Source: Paenibacillus sp. 453mf (GTDB lineage: Bacteria; Bacillota; Bacilli; Paenibacillales; Paenibacillaceae). Taken from it: DNA of 64,000 bases. A program made the translations under genes and the position numbers. The stretch is taken from positions 548,862 through 612,861 of the forward strand of contig NZ_FPAC01000001.1 of assembly GCF_900116105.1 (NCBI RefSeq). Reading direction: 5' to 3'. Below, in pieces: positions 1 through 9,997 of the stretch (its first letter is position 1; each line of letters begins with the position of its first letter). The notes beneath the pieces are model-generated. The model saw only the letters and a list, made by a program, of their open reading frames with translations, had not been told where the DNA came from and searched no databases.

Positions 1-42
1 AAAATTTGAACTATTCTTTACAAAAAAATACCGAAAAGAGTG

Positions 43-1770
43 ATGGGTTTGCTTCGCAGATTTTTCTCCTACTACAGGCCGTACCGACTTCTGTTTACGA
101 TTGATTTTATGTGCGCAGTCATCGCTGGACTAATGGAGCTTGGATTTCCTCTCGCCGTGAATTATGTAGTGGACGAGCTGCTTCCTTCAGGTGATTTTGA
201 GAGTATTATTATTGCCTGTACAGGCTTGCTTGCAATCTATGTGATTACTGCATTTCTTCATTTTGTAGTTACCTATTGGGGTCACATGCTGGGCATTAAT
301 ATCGAGACAGATATGAGAAGCCGGATGTTTGATCATCTTCAGAAGCTTGGTTTCAGGTTCTTCGACAACAACAAGACAGGGCACCTTATGTCACGCATAA
401 CCAATGATTTGATGGATATCGGAGAGATGGCTCATCATGGACCAGAGGATTTATTTATCGCGGTCATGACCTTAATTGGAGCATTTCTGCTCATGCTCGG
501 CATCAATTGGAAGCTTGCAGTGCTCACCTTTATTATAGTACCGATCGTCATTTTGCTTGCACTGTACTTTAATACCAAGATGACTAAGGCGTTCCGTAAA
601 CTGTATGGCAACATTGCCAATTTCAATTCCCGTGTAGAGAATACGATTGGCGGAATTCGTGTTGTACAAGCATTTGCCAATGAAGGATTTGAGAAGCAGC
701 GGTTTGAACTGGATAATCGTGAGTTCAGGCTGACCAAGCTGTTCAGCTACAAGATTATGGCCCAGAATATTACGATCAGTTACATGCTGACTAGAAGCAT
801 CAATTTGTTTGTACTGATCTGTGGAACGTGGTTTATTTTACAAGGGGAATTAACTTATGGACAGTTTGCGGCCTTCTTATTGCTGACGAATGTGTTCTTC
901 CGTCCAATCGACAAGATTAATGCGATTATTGAGAGCTATCCTAAAGGCATCGCCGGATTCCAGAGATACATTGAACTGCTGGACACAGAGCCGGATGTTA
1001 AGGACAGCAAGGATGCGAGAGAAGCACCGAATTTTGAAGGCAATATCCACTATGAGCAGGTTTCATTTGGCTACGATGACGGCTCCAAGGTGCTCAATAA
1101 GATCAATCTTAATATTAAAGCAGGAGAGACCGTGGCTTTTGTAGGTCCATCCGGTGCGGGCAAGACAACAATCTGCAGTCTGCTTCCGAGATTCTATGAG
1201 GCAACTGAAGGCAGGATCACCATTGATGGTGTGGATACTTCGAAGGTCACTCTCACTTCTCTGCGCAGACAGATTGGTATCGTTCAACAGGATGTGTTTC
1301 TGTTCGCAGGTACGGTCCGGGAGAATATCGCCTATGGCAAGCTCGATGCAAGTGATGAGGAAATATGGAGAGCGGCGAGACTTGCTCAGCTTGCACCAAC
1401 AATTGAAGTGATGCCGGAAGGAATGGACACCGTGATCGGTGAGAGAGGTGTGAAGTTATCCGGAGGACAGAAACAGCGGATTGCGATTGCACGAATGTTC
1501 TTGAAAAATCCGAAGATCCTCATTCTCGACGAAGCAACCTCTGCACTTGATACGGAAACAGAAGCGGCGATACAGCAGTCCCTTGCTGAGCTGTCACAGG
1601 GAAGAACAACACTTGTCATTGCCCATCGACTGGCTACGATTAAGAATGCAGACCGAATTATCGTGGTTACGTCGAATGGAATTGAAGAGGAAGGTAGTCA
1701 CGAGGAGCTGGTAGCGAGAAGAGGTGTATACAGCCGGCTGCACACGGCACAATTCAGTGAGCTTAGCTAG
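43..1770 (+). CDS. ABC transporter, fused permease and ATP-binding (exporter type)
   Basis: A 575-residue half-transporter of the MsbA/BmrA exporter class, expected to dimerise in the cytoplasmic membrane and export lipids or drugs. The first ~320 residues form the six-helix transmembrane domain. The ATPase domain follows, with Walker A GPSGAGKT near residue 368, signature LSGGQKQR near 472, Walker B ILILDEATSALD and the H-loop IAHR. A GTG lies directly before the chosen ATG; neither has a strong ribosome-binding site, so the start could be three bases upstream. The window begins just before the gene, so a partner upstream cannot be excluded. The substrate cannot be read from the sequence. 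Confidence 0.9.
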   Translation: MGLLRRFFSYYRPYRLLFTIDFMCAVIAGLMELGFPLAVNYVVDELLPSGDFESIIIACTGLLAIYVITAFLHFVVTYWGHMLGINIETDMRSRMFDHLQKLGFRFFDNNKTGHLMSRITNDLMDIGEMAHHGPEDLFIAVMTLIGAFLLMLGINWKLAVLTFIIVPIVILLALYFNTKMTKAFRKLYGNIANFNSRVENTIGGIRVVQAFANEGFEKQRFELDNREFRLTKLFSYKIMAQNITISYMLTRSINLFVLICGTWFILQGELTYGQFAAFLLLTNVFFRPIDKINAIIESYPKGIAGFQRYIELLDTEPDVKDSKDAREAPNFEGNIHYEQVSFGYDDGSKVLNKINLNIKAGETVAFVGPSGAGKTTICSLLPRFYEATEGRITIDGVDTSKVTLTSLRRQIGIVQQDVFLFAGTVRENIAYGKLDASDEEIWRAARLAQLAPTIEVMPEGMDTVIGERGVKLSGGQKQRIAIARMFLKNPKILILDEATSALDTETEAAIQQSLAELSQGRTTLVIAHRLATIKNADRIIVVTSNGIEEEGSHEELVARRGVYSRLHTAQFSELS

Positions 1771-2424
1771 TCAGGATTTTGCATAATTCGGTTTTAGTTA
1801 GATGAAGAGGTATAAATCTAGTTGAATCAAACCCTTTCATCTAGCTATTATCGATGGTTTGTTGTTTGGGATTTCTGCAACATGCACAAGTATAAAACGA
1901 ATTGAGTTAGTTAAAATTGAAGAGAAGACGAACAATTTTATAAAAACAAATCAGTTACATAACTCATTAAGAAGGTGAATTTGAAACTGTATACTCTTGA
2001 TCAAAGCAGCTAAAGGTATTATGAAATTGACTCAATAAAGCCCACTTTTCAAAACAAATGTCTTTATTAATTGAAAGGGCTTTATTTTTTTGTCATCTTC
2101 ATCACATTTTGATAGAATCAATATTTGCTGATATAGCAGGGGTTTGCAGTGATTCATCTAAAAAATGCATTAATTACCTTTAAAATTGGAAATGCTCTCA
2201 GCAGCAATAGTTTATAAAATAAGAGTAGAAAATTACAGCTTAGAAGCATTATTCACAAATTCATCCAGCTGCCTTTCTTGCGGTGGGATCTCTGGAGGAA
2301 ACAGCGATAGATGTTTTCTTCGGAAAATTGATTTATAATTAGAGATTGAGTTTATTTTTATGAAATTTAAGAAATGATTTTCCGTCCTGGCACAAACCAA
2401 ATATTTTGACGGAGGGAACGTTAA
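1771..2424. other. AT-rich intergenic region before odhA
   Basis: No convincing gene in about 650 bases. An imperfect inverted repeat without a U-tract lies at about 1795-1846 and a U-tailed hairpin at 2034-2091. The strong GGAGGG at 2411-2416 is the ribosome-binding site of odhA. The odhA promoter presumably lies in the last 300 bases, but no clear -35/-10 pair stands out. Confidence 0.5.
2034..2091 (+). terminator. Hairpin with U-tract
   Basis: AATAAAGCCC pairs with GGGCTTTATT around an AT-rich loop that can add further pairs (TTTTCAA/TTGAAAG), followed by a run of T. It is far (about 270 bases) downstream of the ABC exporter stop, so its partner transcript is uncertain. Confidence 0.6.
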
Positions 2425-5337
2425 ATGGCTAACGAAGATGGCAATATGCAAAGCCCATGGAAAACATACTACGGACCAAACTTCGGTTACGTACAAGAAC
2501 AGTTTGAGATTTATAGTGCTGACCCAGGAGCAGTTGATGCTGAGTTCCGCACGCTTTTTAAAGAATGGGGACCGCCCCCGGTGGATATTGGCCCCGTTAA
2601 CAATCACGGACTTGCTTCACCAGGTACAGGGAGTAGTGCAAGTTCGGGAGTTGCAGATCTACAGCTGTTACAGAAAGCGGTTACAGCGGGCAAATTAGTT
2701 CAAAATATCCGAAGATTCGGACATTTGGTTGCTGATATTGATCCGCTCCAGCTGGATGCCAAGACAGAAGAGAGCCTACTTACTCCATCCAAACTGGGGC
2801 TTAGCGAGCAAGATCTACGAGCTATTCCTGCTTCAATCATTTGGGAGAATGCAGATTCACAGACCATGACTGGATTAGACGCAATCCAGCGGTTGCGTGA
2901 TATATATACAGGGCCTCTGGCTTATGAGTTCAACCATATTCAGGATGAAGAAGAGCGTAATTGGCTGTATCAGAGTATTGAGTCAGGTACATCGGTTGCT
3001 AAGCTGACTTCGGATGAGCGTAAGTCACTCCTAGCCAGACTTGTGGAAGTAGAGCAGTTTGAACAGTTCCTCCACAAGAACTTTGTAGGGCAGAAGTGGT
3101 TCTCCATTGAAGGGAACGATATGCTCGTTCCTATGCTTGATGAGATAATAGAGATTATGGCCGAAGCAGGATCAAGTCATATTCTCATGGGTATGGCCCA
3201 CCGGGGACGTCTGAATGTACTTGCACACGTACTTGGTAAACCATATAGCAAGATCTTCTCGAAATTCCACCAGGCAAACAATAAAGATCTGGTTCCTTCC
3301 GAGAGCTCATCTGGCGTTAATTACGGCTGGACGGGAGACGTGAAGTACCATCTTGGTGCCACACGTTATGTGAAGAAGGGTGAGGTCGTTCAAGCCAAGA
3401 TTACGATGGCTAATAACCCGAGCCATCTTGAATATGTGAATCCTGTGGTGCAAGGCTTTGCGCGTGCAGCTCAGGATGACCGAGGACAGGCGGGTTATCC
3501 GAAGCAGGATGTTACTAAGGCAGCTACGATTCTAATGCACGGGGATGCTGCATTCCCGGGAGAAGGGATCGTTGCCGAATCCCTGAACTTGAAATCTCTG
3601 AAGGGTTACCAGAATGGCGGTACGATTCATATTATCGTAAATAATCGAATCGGCTTCACGACAAACAGTGATGCATCACGGTCAACGATGTACTCCAGTG
3701 ACTTGGCCAAAGGATATGAAATTCCGATCATTCATGTAAATGCCGATAACCCTGATGCTTGTATGGCAGCTATACGCCTAGCGAGCGAATATCGCAACAA
3801 GTTTAACAAAGACTTCCTAATCGACTTAATCGGATATCGCCGTTATGGGCATAACGAGACAGACGATCCAGAAACAACTCAACCACTCGTGTACAGCAAA
3901 GTAAAGAACCATCCAACGGTATGTGAGTTATATGCAGATGTTCTGATTCAGTCGGGAGCTGGGGAGAAGGAGCTTCTGACGAATCTGAGAAATGCGGCTC
4001 AGAACCAGTTGAAGCAGGCGTACGATGAAGTGAAGCAAGGAACTGTGAGCCATGAGGAAGTGCATGACAAGGTCGATGCCGGCAGCACTGAGCTGCAAAG
4101 ACCGGAACGGCTGACGAATGCGCAAACAGCGGTCCCGATCGAGAAGCTGCGCGAGATTAATGCAGAGCTGCTCAAATGGCCGGAAGGCTTCAAGGTATAT
4201 CCTAAGCTCCAGCGTATTCTGCAGCGACGCCAGAATGCCCTGAACGAAGGTGAGAAAGTGGATTGGAGCTTGGCGGAAACACTCGCTTTTGCTACGATCC
4301 TGGCTGATGGCAAGCCAATTCGTATGACGGGGCAGGATTCCCAGCGAGCTACGTTTGCTCATCGAAACCTGGTGCTGCATGATTCCGAGACTGGAGATTC
4401 CTATAATGTGCTTCATCGTTTGCCGCAAGCCAAGGCCTCCTTTGCTCTATATAACAGTCCTCTGTCAGAGGAATCTGTAGTAGGCTTTGAGTATGGCTAC
4501 AACGTTTATGCACCAGAGACGCTGGTGATATGGGAAGCACAATTCGGTGATTTTGCTAACTGTGCCCAAGTATTGTTCGACCAATTCGTATCGTCAGGAC
4601 GTGCAAAATGGTCTCAGAACTCAAGCCTGGTGATGCTCTTGCCTCACGCAAGTGAAGGCCAGGGACCTGAGCATACGAGCGCAAGACTGGAACGCTTCCT
4701 GCAAATGTGCGCAGATGATAACTGGATCGTAGCAAATCTGTCCAGCAGCGCGCAGTACTTCCACCTGCTTCGCCGTCAGGCTGCACTGACGGAGACAGAT
4801 GATGCGAGACCACTTGTACTTATGTCGCCGAAGAGTTTGATCCGTAACCCGCGCGTAGCTTCTCCAGCTAAAGAGTTTAGCGAAGGCAGCTTCCAAACGG
4901 TGCTCCAAGAGCCGATTCTTGGAGCAGCTCCTGACAAGGTAGAGCGTATCATTCTTTGCAGCGGCAAGATCGCGATCGATCTTGAAGAGGCGATTGACAA
5001 GGAAAAAGGTGAGGATTGGTCCTGGCTGCATATCTTGCGTGTGGAACAATTATATCCTTTCCCTGAGCAAGAAATCCGTCGCTTCCTCGCCAGATTCCGT
5101 AATGTGAGGGAAATCGTGTGGACGCAGGAAGAACCTAAGAATATGGGAGCTTGGACGTATATGGAACCAAGACTCCGTGAGCTATTGCCTGCAGGTGTTA
5201 AGCTTGATTATGCAGGCCGGCCTGAGCGTTCCAGTCCAGCAACCGGCTTCCAACATGTACATGTCGTGGAGCAACAGCAGATTTTGTCCAAAGTATTGAA
5301 GCAAAGTTCAAAGAAAAACATTCCACTGGGGAGGTAG
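2425..5337 (+). CDS. odhA: 2-oxoglutarate dehydrogenase E1 component
   Basis: A 970-residue thiamine-diphosphate decarboxylase, the E1 subunit of the 2-oxoglutarate dehydrogenase complex of the TCA cycle. It decarboxylates 2-oxoglutarate and succinylates the lipoyl group of OdhB. Recognisable landmarks are an N-terminal E2-binding-type segment (SPWKTYYGPNFGYVQ), the core motif MAHRGRLNVLAHVLGKP near residue 257, NPSHLEYVNP near 332, GDAAFPGEGIVAESLNL near 373 (cofactor and metal region) and the transketolase-like C-terminal half. Length matches the E1o family. The ATG has GGAGGG eight bases upstream. odhB follows after six bases, so the two are one operon; E3 is not in the window. Confidence 0.96.
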   Translation: MANEDGNMQSPWKTYYGPNFGYVQEQFEIYSADPGAVDAEFRTLFKEWGPPPVDIGPVNNHGLASPGTGSSASSGVADLQLLQKAVTAGKLVQNIRRFGHLVADIDPLQLDAKTEESLLTPSKLGLSEQDLRAIPASIIWENADSQTMTGLDAIQRLRDIYTGPLAYEFNHIQDEEERNWLYQSIESGTSVAKLTSDERKSLLARLVEVEQFEQFLHKNFVGQKWFSIEGNDMLVPMLDEIIEIMAEAGSSHILMGMAHRGRLNVLAHVLGKPYSKIFSKFHQANNKDLVPSESSSGVNYGWTGDVKYHLGATRYVKKGEVVQAKITMANNPSHLEYVNPVVQGFARAAQDDRGQAGYPKQDVTKAATILMHGDAAFPGEGIVAESLNLKSLKGYQNGGTIHIIVNNRIGFTTNSDASRSTMYSSDLAKGYEIPIIHVNADNPDACMAAIRLASEYRNKFNKDFLIDLIGYRRYGHNETDDPETTQPLVYSKVKNHPTVCELYADVLIQSGAGEKELLTNLRNAAQNQLKQAYDEVKQGTVSHEEVHDKVDAGSTELQRPERLTNAQTAVPIEKLREINAELLKWPEGFKVYPKLQRILQRRQNALNEGEKVDWSLAETLAFATILADGKPIRMTGQDSQRATFAHRNLVLHDSETGDSYNVLHRLPQAKASFALYNSPLSEESVVGFEYGYNVYAPETLVIWEAQFGDFANCAQVLFDQFVSSGRAKWSQNSSLVMLLPHASEGQGPEHTSARLERFLQMCADDNWIVANLSSSAQYFHLLRRQAALTETDDARPLVLMSPKSLIRNPRVASPAKEFSEGSFQTVLQEPILGAAPDKVERIILCSGKIAIDLEEAIDKEKGEDWSWLHILRVEQLYPFPEQEIRRFLARFRNVREIVWTQEEPKNMGAWTYMEPRLRELLPAGVKLDYAGRPERSSPATGFQHVHVVEQQQILSKVLKQSSKKNIPLGR

Positions 5338-5343
5338 CTTGCT

Positions 5344-6603
5344 GTGAGTGAAATTAAAGTACCGGCTATGGGAGAATCCATCACGGAGGGGACAATATCC
5401 AGATGGATCGTTAAAGAAGGGGATACCGTCAATCAAGGAGATGTACTGCTAGAAGTGGAGACGGATAAAGTCAACATTGAAATCAGTGCGGAAGAGAGCG
5501 GAGTAATTACAAGCATCCTTCATCAAGAAGGGGATACGGTTCAGATTGGTGAGACAATTGCACAGTTAGAAGCAGGAGCAGGAGCCAAAGAATCAGCTGC
5601 GGCTTCTGCACCACCGGCACCAGCACCACAAGCTTCAGAAGCAGCGCCGGCTTCGGCACCAGTGAAGAATGAGCCGGCTCCCAAAGCGGAAGATGAAGGT
5701 GCGAATGGCTATACAGCTACACCTTCTGCTCGTAAATTAGCTCGTGAACGCGGAATTGATCTTGACCAAGTGCAAGCTCGCGATCCGATCGGACGCATTC
5801 ATTCCGATGACGTGAAATCTCATGGTTCTGTACCTGCAGCTCCTGCAGCTCCAAGCAAGCCTGCTATTGCTCCTGCTCCAGCAGCAGAAGCAAGCCCTGG
5901 GAAACCGGTTGAACGTTCCAAGATGTCCCGTCGACGTGCAACGATCGCCAAACGCCTGGTTGCAGCTCAACAAACAGCGGCGATGCTTACTACATTTAAC
6001 GAAGTGGATATGACAGCTATCTTGGATGTTCGTAAACGCCGTAAAGACAAATTTAAAGAAAAGCATGATGTCGGCCTCGGCTTTATGTCTTTCTTTACCA
6101 AAGCGGTTGTAGGTGCACTCAAACAATTCCCGCTAGTTAATGCTGAGATAGACGGCGATGACATTGTAGTGAAGAAGTTCTATGATATCGGTATTGCAGT
6201 ATCCGCGAAGGAAGGGCTTGTCGTTCCGGTGGTACGTGATGCAGATCGTCTCAGCTTTGCTGAGATTGAACGGAATATCGGAGAACTGGCTTCCAAAGCA
6301 CGTAATAACTCGTTGTCTCTCAATGAGCTGCAGGGTGGAACATTTACGATTACGAATGGTGGAATCTTCGGATCATTACTCTCTACACCGATATTGAATT
6401 CACCACAGGTTGGTATTCTCGGTATGCACAAAATCCAAGTACGCCCGGTAGCGATTGATGATGAGCGTATGGAAAACAGACCTATGATGTATATCGCGCT
6501 GTCTTATGATCATCGAATCATTGATGGAAGTGATGCGGTTCGATTCCTGGTTACGGTCAAAGAATTGCTTGAGGATCCAGAATCCCTTCTGCTAGAAGGA
6601 TAA
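5344..6603 (+). CDS. odhB: Dihydrolipoyllysine-residue succinyltransferase, E2 component
   Basis: A 419-residue E2 of the 2-oxoglutarate dehydrogenase complex; it transfers the succinyl group from its lipoyl arm to CoA. Domains in order: one lipoyl domain with the modified lysine in VETDKVN (Lys42), an Ala/Pro-rich hinge (about 80-115), a peripheral subunit-binding domain (about 120-155), a second Ala/Pro linker and the catalytic acyltransferase domain ending in [10 protein letters not shown], with catalytic His390 and Asp394. The GTG start has GGGGAGG 8 bases upstream. It is coupled to odhA with a six-base gap and followed by a terminator. Confidence 0.96.
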   Translation: MSEIKVPAMGESITEGTISRWIVKEGDTVNQGDVLLEVETDKVNIEISAEESGVITSILHQEGDTVQIGETIAQLEAGAGAKESAAASAPPAPAPQASEAAPASAPVKNEPAPKAEDEGANGYTATPSARKLARERGIDLDQVQARDPIGRIHSDDVKSHGSVPAAPAAPSKPAIAPAPAAEASPGKPVERSKMSRRRATIAKRLVAAQQTAAMLTTFNEVDMTAILDVRKRRKDKFKEKHDVGLGFMSFFTKAVVGALKQFPLVNAEIDGDDIVVKKFYDIGIAVSAKEGLVVPVVRDADRLSFAEIERNIGELASKARNNSLSLNELQGGTFTITNGGIFGSLLSTPILNSPQVGILGMHKIQVRPVAIDDERMENRPMMYIALSYDHRIIDGSDAVRFLVTVKELLEDPESLLLEG

Positions 6604-6628
6604 TGCTAAGTATCTCTTGAATAATTAA

Positions 6629-6666
6629 GGACAGGCTGCAACATTTGCTGCGCCTGTCTTTTTTAT
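6629..6666 (+). terminator. Terminator of odhAB
   Basis: GGACAGGC pairs with GCCTGTC(T), loop about 15 bases, followed by TTTTTTT. Confidence 0.85.
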
Positions 6667-6710
6667 TCTGTGTCGTAATCTAATGAAGTACATATAAGGG
6701 GAGGATGGAA

Positions 6711-7238
6711 ATGAACAATGATCTGAGGTATCCTATCGGTTTGGAAGTTGAAGATACACCTAATAACGATAACCGCAAGATTTGGATGGACAATATTAAG
6801 AAGCTTCCAGCGAGACTTCAAGATGCGGTTGCAGATTTATCTAATGAACAGCTCGCTACCCCATATCGACCTGAAGGTTGGACGATTAACCAAGTTGTTC
6901 ATCATGTTGCTGACAGTCATATGAACAGCTTTATTCGTTTCAAGCTTGCGCTTACCGAGAATGAGCCCGCTATTAGACCCTATGAAGAGACCTTATGGGC
7001 AGAGACAACAGATGTGTCGGATGTGCCTATAAGCGCTTCATTATCGATTATAGAGGGTCTCCATTCGCGTTGGACCGCTCTGCTTGAGTCCATGAGTCCG
7101 GAACAATACGATCGCACCTTCTATCATCCTGGATTACAGAAGTCGCTGACCCTTGGGGAATGTTTGAGACTGTACTCATGGCACAGCCTTCATCATACGG
7201 CACATATTACATCGCTGCGAGAACGTATGAATTGGTAA
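6711..7238 (+). CDS. DinB/YfiT-family putative metal-dependent hydrolase or thiol S-transferase
   Basis: A 175-residue four-helix protein of the DinB superfamily, closest in pattern to YfiT of Bacillus subtilis. Members bind a metal through three histidines; some are bacillithiol S-transferases, others have no known reaction. Visible metal-ligand candidates are His in HHVADSH (residues 64-70) and HSLHHTAH (158-165). The start is the second of two in-frame ATGs: AGGGGAGG at 6697-6704 touches the first ATG (6705) but lies six bases before this one. It is a single gene between two terminators. The substrate is unknown. Confidence 0.82.
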   Translation: MNNDLRYPIGLEVEDTPNNDNRKIWMDNIKKLPARLQDAVADLSNEQLATPYRPEGWTINQVVHHVADSHMNSFIRFKLALTENEPAIRPYEETLWAETTDVSDVPISASLSIIEGLHSRWTALLESMSPEQYDRTFYHPGLQKSLTLGECLRLYSWHSLHHTAHITSLRERMNW

Positions 7239-7246
7239 CGAAGAAT

Positions 7247-7301
7247 AGCCTTTCTTGTCCAATGCAACAGTTCGATGGCATTGAACAAGAAAGGCTTTTT
7301 T
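7247..7301. terminator. Long bidirectional-capable terminator
   Basis: A near-perfect stem of about 18 bp (AGCCTTTCTTGT.. paired with ..ACAAGAAAGGCT) followed by TTTTTT. It ends the DinB-type gene; the reverse side has only a short A-run, so service to the leftward lipase is less certain. Confidence 0.9.
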
Positions 7302-7415
7302 AATACACGAGATTACTCGGGCTTTTAGTTCCATAGATGAATCGGCTTCAGTTGTGGTATATCTTCAGCCAGGATGATTATCCGTTTCCAAGGATACAGG
7401 AGTTCTGACTCACTG

Positions 7416-8339
7416 CTACACATGCTGTTCCAACCAATCCACAATATGATGCTCCACTTCCTTACGATTCACTTCGTGGAGCATCTCGTGTCTTCCGTCA
7501 GGATAGAGCCGATATTGTAGATCGGCAAATTGCAATTTCCGATAAGTCTTAACCAGACTCATGACCCCTTTACCATACATGCCCACCGGATCCCGCTGAC
7601 CCGAGAAGATATAGACAGGCTTATCCTTGGGGATCTTGCTCATATGTTTGGGCAGATGGATCTCCATTAACAGATCAAAGAAGCACCGGAAAAAACGGGT
7701 GGTGCATATGGCCCCGCACATCGGATCCTCAACGAACTTTCTAACTTCGTCTTTATCATTAGACAACCAGTCAAAGGGGGTGGCGGCAGGGCGAAAGGCA
7801 CGATTGTATCCGCCGAAGATAATTGCATTCAAGAGGAGGCTGCGATGCTCTTGTCCCTGTAAGCCTGCTTGCAGTGCAGCCAGCCTTTGACCGAATTTGA
7901 GAAGTCTTCTTTTGCCATTCGTTCCGGAGAGGATATAGCCATCAAACAGATCAGGATGTGCATACATCAACTTCTGAGTAATAAAGGAACCCATGCTGTG
8001 TCCTAACAGAAATAACGGTAATTCAGAATGTTCTTTGCGTATATGTTCTCCGAGCTCGGCTACATCCTTCACCATCCAATTGCACACATCCGGACCACCG
8101 TCGCCCAGCATGCCTTGTGCCATGCCGGTTAGACCGTGGCCGCGATGATCGTTACCATAAACGATAAATCCATGGTCCGTCAATGTACTGGCCAGCTCTT
8201 CATAACGCTTCGCTGTTTCACACATACCGTGAGCAATTTGTACGATCCCTTTGACCGGTATATGATCTTCCGGAGTCCAGCGATATACAAAGATATTGAC
8301 TTCGTCACTATCCTGTAATTGAAACATGTACTCCTGCAT
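7416..8339 (-). CDS. Alpha/beta hydrolase, monoacylglycerol lipase / lysophospholipase type
   Basis: A 307-residue serine hydrolase of the alpha/beta fold. It has the oxyanion-region motif YGNDHRGHG, the nucleophile elbow LLGHSMGSF, an acid segment near FSGQRDP and a terminal histidine in PDGRHEMLHE. This set is typical of monoacylglycerol lipases and PldB-type lysophospholipases. No signal peptide is visible, so it is probably cytoplasmic. The ATG is preceded by AGGAGGG ten bases upstream. It lies 44 bases downstream of manA on the same strand and could be cotranscribed with it. The exact substrate is inferred. Confidence 0.85.
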   Translation of the reverse strand: MQEYMFQLQDSDEVNIFVYRWTPEDHIPVKGIVQIAHGMCETAKRYEELASTLTDHGFIVYGNDHRGHGLTGMAQGMLGDGGPDVCNWMVKDVAELGEHIRKEHSELPLFLLGHSMGSFITQKLMYAHPDLFDGYILSGTNGKRRLLKFGQRLAALQAGLQGQEHRSLLLNAIIFGGYNRAFRPAATPFDWLSNDKDEVRKFVEDPMCGAICTTRFFRCFFDLLMEIHLPKHMSKIPKDKPVYIFSGQRDPVGMYGKGVMSLVKTYRKLQFADLQYRLYPDGRHEMLHEVNRKEVEHHIVDWLEQHV

Positions 8340-8383
8340 GACCGAGTCGCCCTCCTTGATGTCTGGCTTGTGCTAGCCATAAT

Positions 8384-9355
8384 TTACGGGAGATAAGAGC
8401 GAAGCACCGTAGCTTCACCAGACAATTGGTAGCTCCCAAGGCTGGATGGAATCAGGTAACATTGACCCGCTGTAAGGGCAAGGCTTGCTCCACCATCCCA
8501 TGCAAGACGGCCTGTTCCGTCACATACGACGAGTATAGTAAAGCTGTCCTCGGTCGTATTCAGCTCCCATGTACCGGAGACAATGCCTTTCTCAACCACA
8601 AAATAAGGACATGTTGCTAGAGTGAGCCACTCTCCTGGAACGGCGTGATCCGTCTTCATGGATGTTGCACCTGTAGATTCAAACTTCGTTACATTCAGTG
8701 AATCTTCAATATGTAGTTCCCGTGCTTTGCCGTCGAGTCCTGGTCGATTGTAATCAAATATACGGTACGTTGTGTCCGAATTCTGCTGAATTTCTGCGAC
8801 AACAACTCCAGCGCATAGAGCATGGACTGTACCTGCAGGTATAAAGAAGGAATCTCCCGCCTCGACAGATACTTCTTGCAAGGTATCCATTACCGTACCG
8901 TTATTCAGGGCAGTGCGTAGCTGCTCGTAGGTTACTTGTTCTTTGAGCCCGTAAATGATCTTGGCACCAGGTTTAGCATCAAGTACGTACCACATTTCCG
9001 TCTTTCCAAGCTCTCCCTCCGGCAGTCCTTTATAATCATCAGTTGGATGCACTTGTACGGACAGATCATCATTACAGTCGAGCAGTTTAATGAGCAGCGG
9101 GAATCGGCCGCCTTTTTCGGAAACACCTTTTGTACCTAACCATGATTCACCATATTGCACTCGAATCTCATCAAGTCCTGTTCCAGCAAGCTCGCCATTC
9201 ATGACTTTGGTTGTTCCATTCGGATGGTCGGCGATCATCCAGCCTTCGCCAATATGACCCTCGGGAAGAGACAAACCGAATTGCTCAAGAGCGCGTCCTC
9301 CCCAGACTCTCTCTTTAAATTCAGGTTCAAATTGCAATGGATATGGTGCTGTCAT
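8384..9355 (-). CDS. manA: Mannose-6-phosphate isomerase, class I
   Basis: A 323-residue type I phosphomannose isomerase, which interconverts mannose 6-phosphate and fructose 6-phosphate. It shows the short Bacillus-type architecture: an N-terminal FKERVWGGRALE, the zinc-site segment LSVQVHPTDDY with the downstream KTEMWYVLDAKPGAKI (Gln, His and Glu ligands), and SFFIPAGTVHALCAG carrying the last histidine. AAGGAGAGG precedes the ATG. No phosphotransferase or mannose genes are nearby, so it may serve cell-surface sugar synthesis rather than mannose uptake; that is inference. Confidence 0.92.
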   Translation of the reverse strand: MTAPYPLQFEPEFKERVWGGRALEQFGLSLPEGHIGEGWMIADHPNGTTKVMNGELAGTGLDEIRVQYGESWLGTKGVSEKGGRFPLLIKLLDCNDDLSVQVHPTDDYKGLPEGELGKTEMWYVLDAKPGAKIIYGLKEQVTYEQLRTALNNGTVMDTLQEVSVEAGDSFFIPAGTVHALCAGVVVAEIQQNSDTTYRIFDYNRPGLDGKARELHIEDSLNVTKFESTGATSMKTDHAVPGEWLTLATCPYFVVEKGIVSGTWELNTTEDSFTILVVCDGTGRLAWDGGASLALTAGQCYLIPSSLGSYQLSGEATVLRSYLP

Positions 9356-9411
9356 ACTGTCCTCTCCTTAACATATGAAGTTTATAGTGATTTTACCCGG
9401 CAACCTTGAGA

Positions 9412-9996
9412 TTACTTTTTCTCAATGGCAATAAGATAAGGAGATGTTTCTCGCTGCAGCTGTCTATAAATGACCGCCTGTCCAACGTCTGTAGGCAATT
9501 GAGCAGCCCACTTAGAGACACTGGACGCTTCTTCATCTCCACCTTTGTGTCCTGGGTAAAGAACTACTGTGAGTATACCTTTGGGTCTGAGAAGTTCCAG
9601 AGCAGCTGTCAAAGCCGTGATTGTGCTTGATGTTTCAGTTATTACGCTATGATCGGCATGTTCTACAGGAAGATAGCCCAAATTGAACATCACGGCACCA
9701 ATCTGACCATGCTTATCTGTCGGGATCATCTCTTTCATATCGGCATGGCTGCGACAGAAGAGGGAGACGGCAGCGAGTTTATCCTTGTTCGCTGCACTGT
9801 TCAGCTTGCTAGAAGACAAGCGGATTGCCTCATCTTGAATATCGAATCCATAGACATGGCCTTTTGCGCCCACTGTCTGAGCCAGGAACAGCGTATCTGA
9901 TCCTGTCCCTAATGTTGCATCTATTGCATAATCCCCGGAACGCAGTCTTGCAGCGATCCACTGATGGGCACAGCTTAGTACCGAAATAAAACCCAT
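9412..9996 (-). CDS. ytqB: Class I SAM-dependent methyltransferase, YtqB-like
   Basis: A 194-residue Rossmann-fold methyltransferase of the rRNA methylase-like YtqB family. It shows the SAM-binding loop DATLGTGSDTLFLAQ, the acidic strand end VYGFDIQDEA, and NLGYLPVEH plus YPGHKGGDEE, typical of the family. The start is the ATG at 9996, nine bases after GGAGGA; longer in-frame starts would run into ytqA. It begins one base after the ytqA stop, so the two are translationally coupled, as in Bacillus. The methylated substrate is not established by the sequence. Confidence 0.87.
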   Translation of the reverse strand: MGFISVLSCAHQWIAARLRSGDYAIDATLGTGSDTLFLAQTVGAKGHVYGFDIQDEAIRLSSSKLNSAANKDKLAAVSLFCRSHADMKEMIPTDKHGQIGAVMFNLGYLPVEHADHSVITETSSTITALTAALELLRPKGILTVVLYPGHKGGDEEASSVSKWAAQLPTDVGQAVIYRQLQRETSPYLIAIEKK

Positions 9997-9997
9997 A

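Noticed and set aside
3928..4428. Long antisense frame inside odhA
   Set aside because: Shadow of odhA; no start signal and no recognisable domain.
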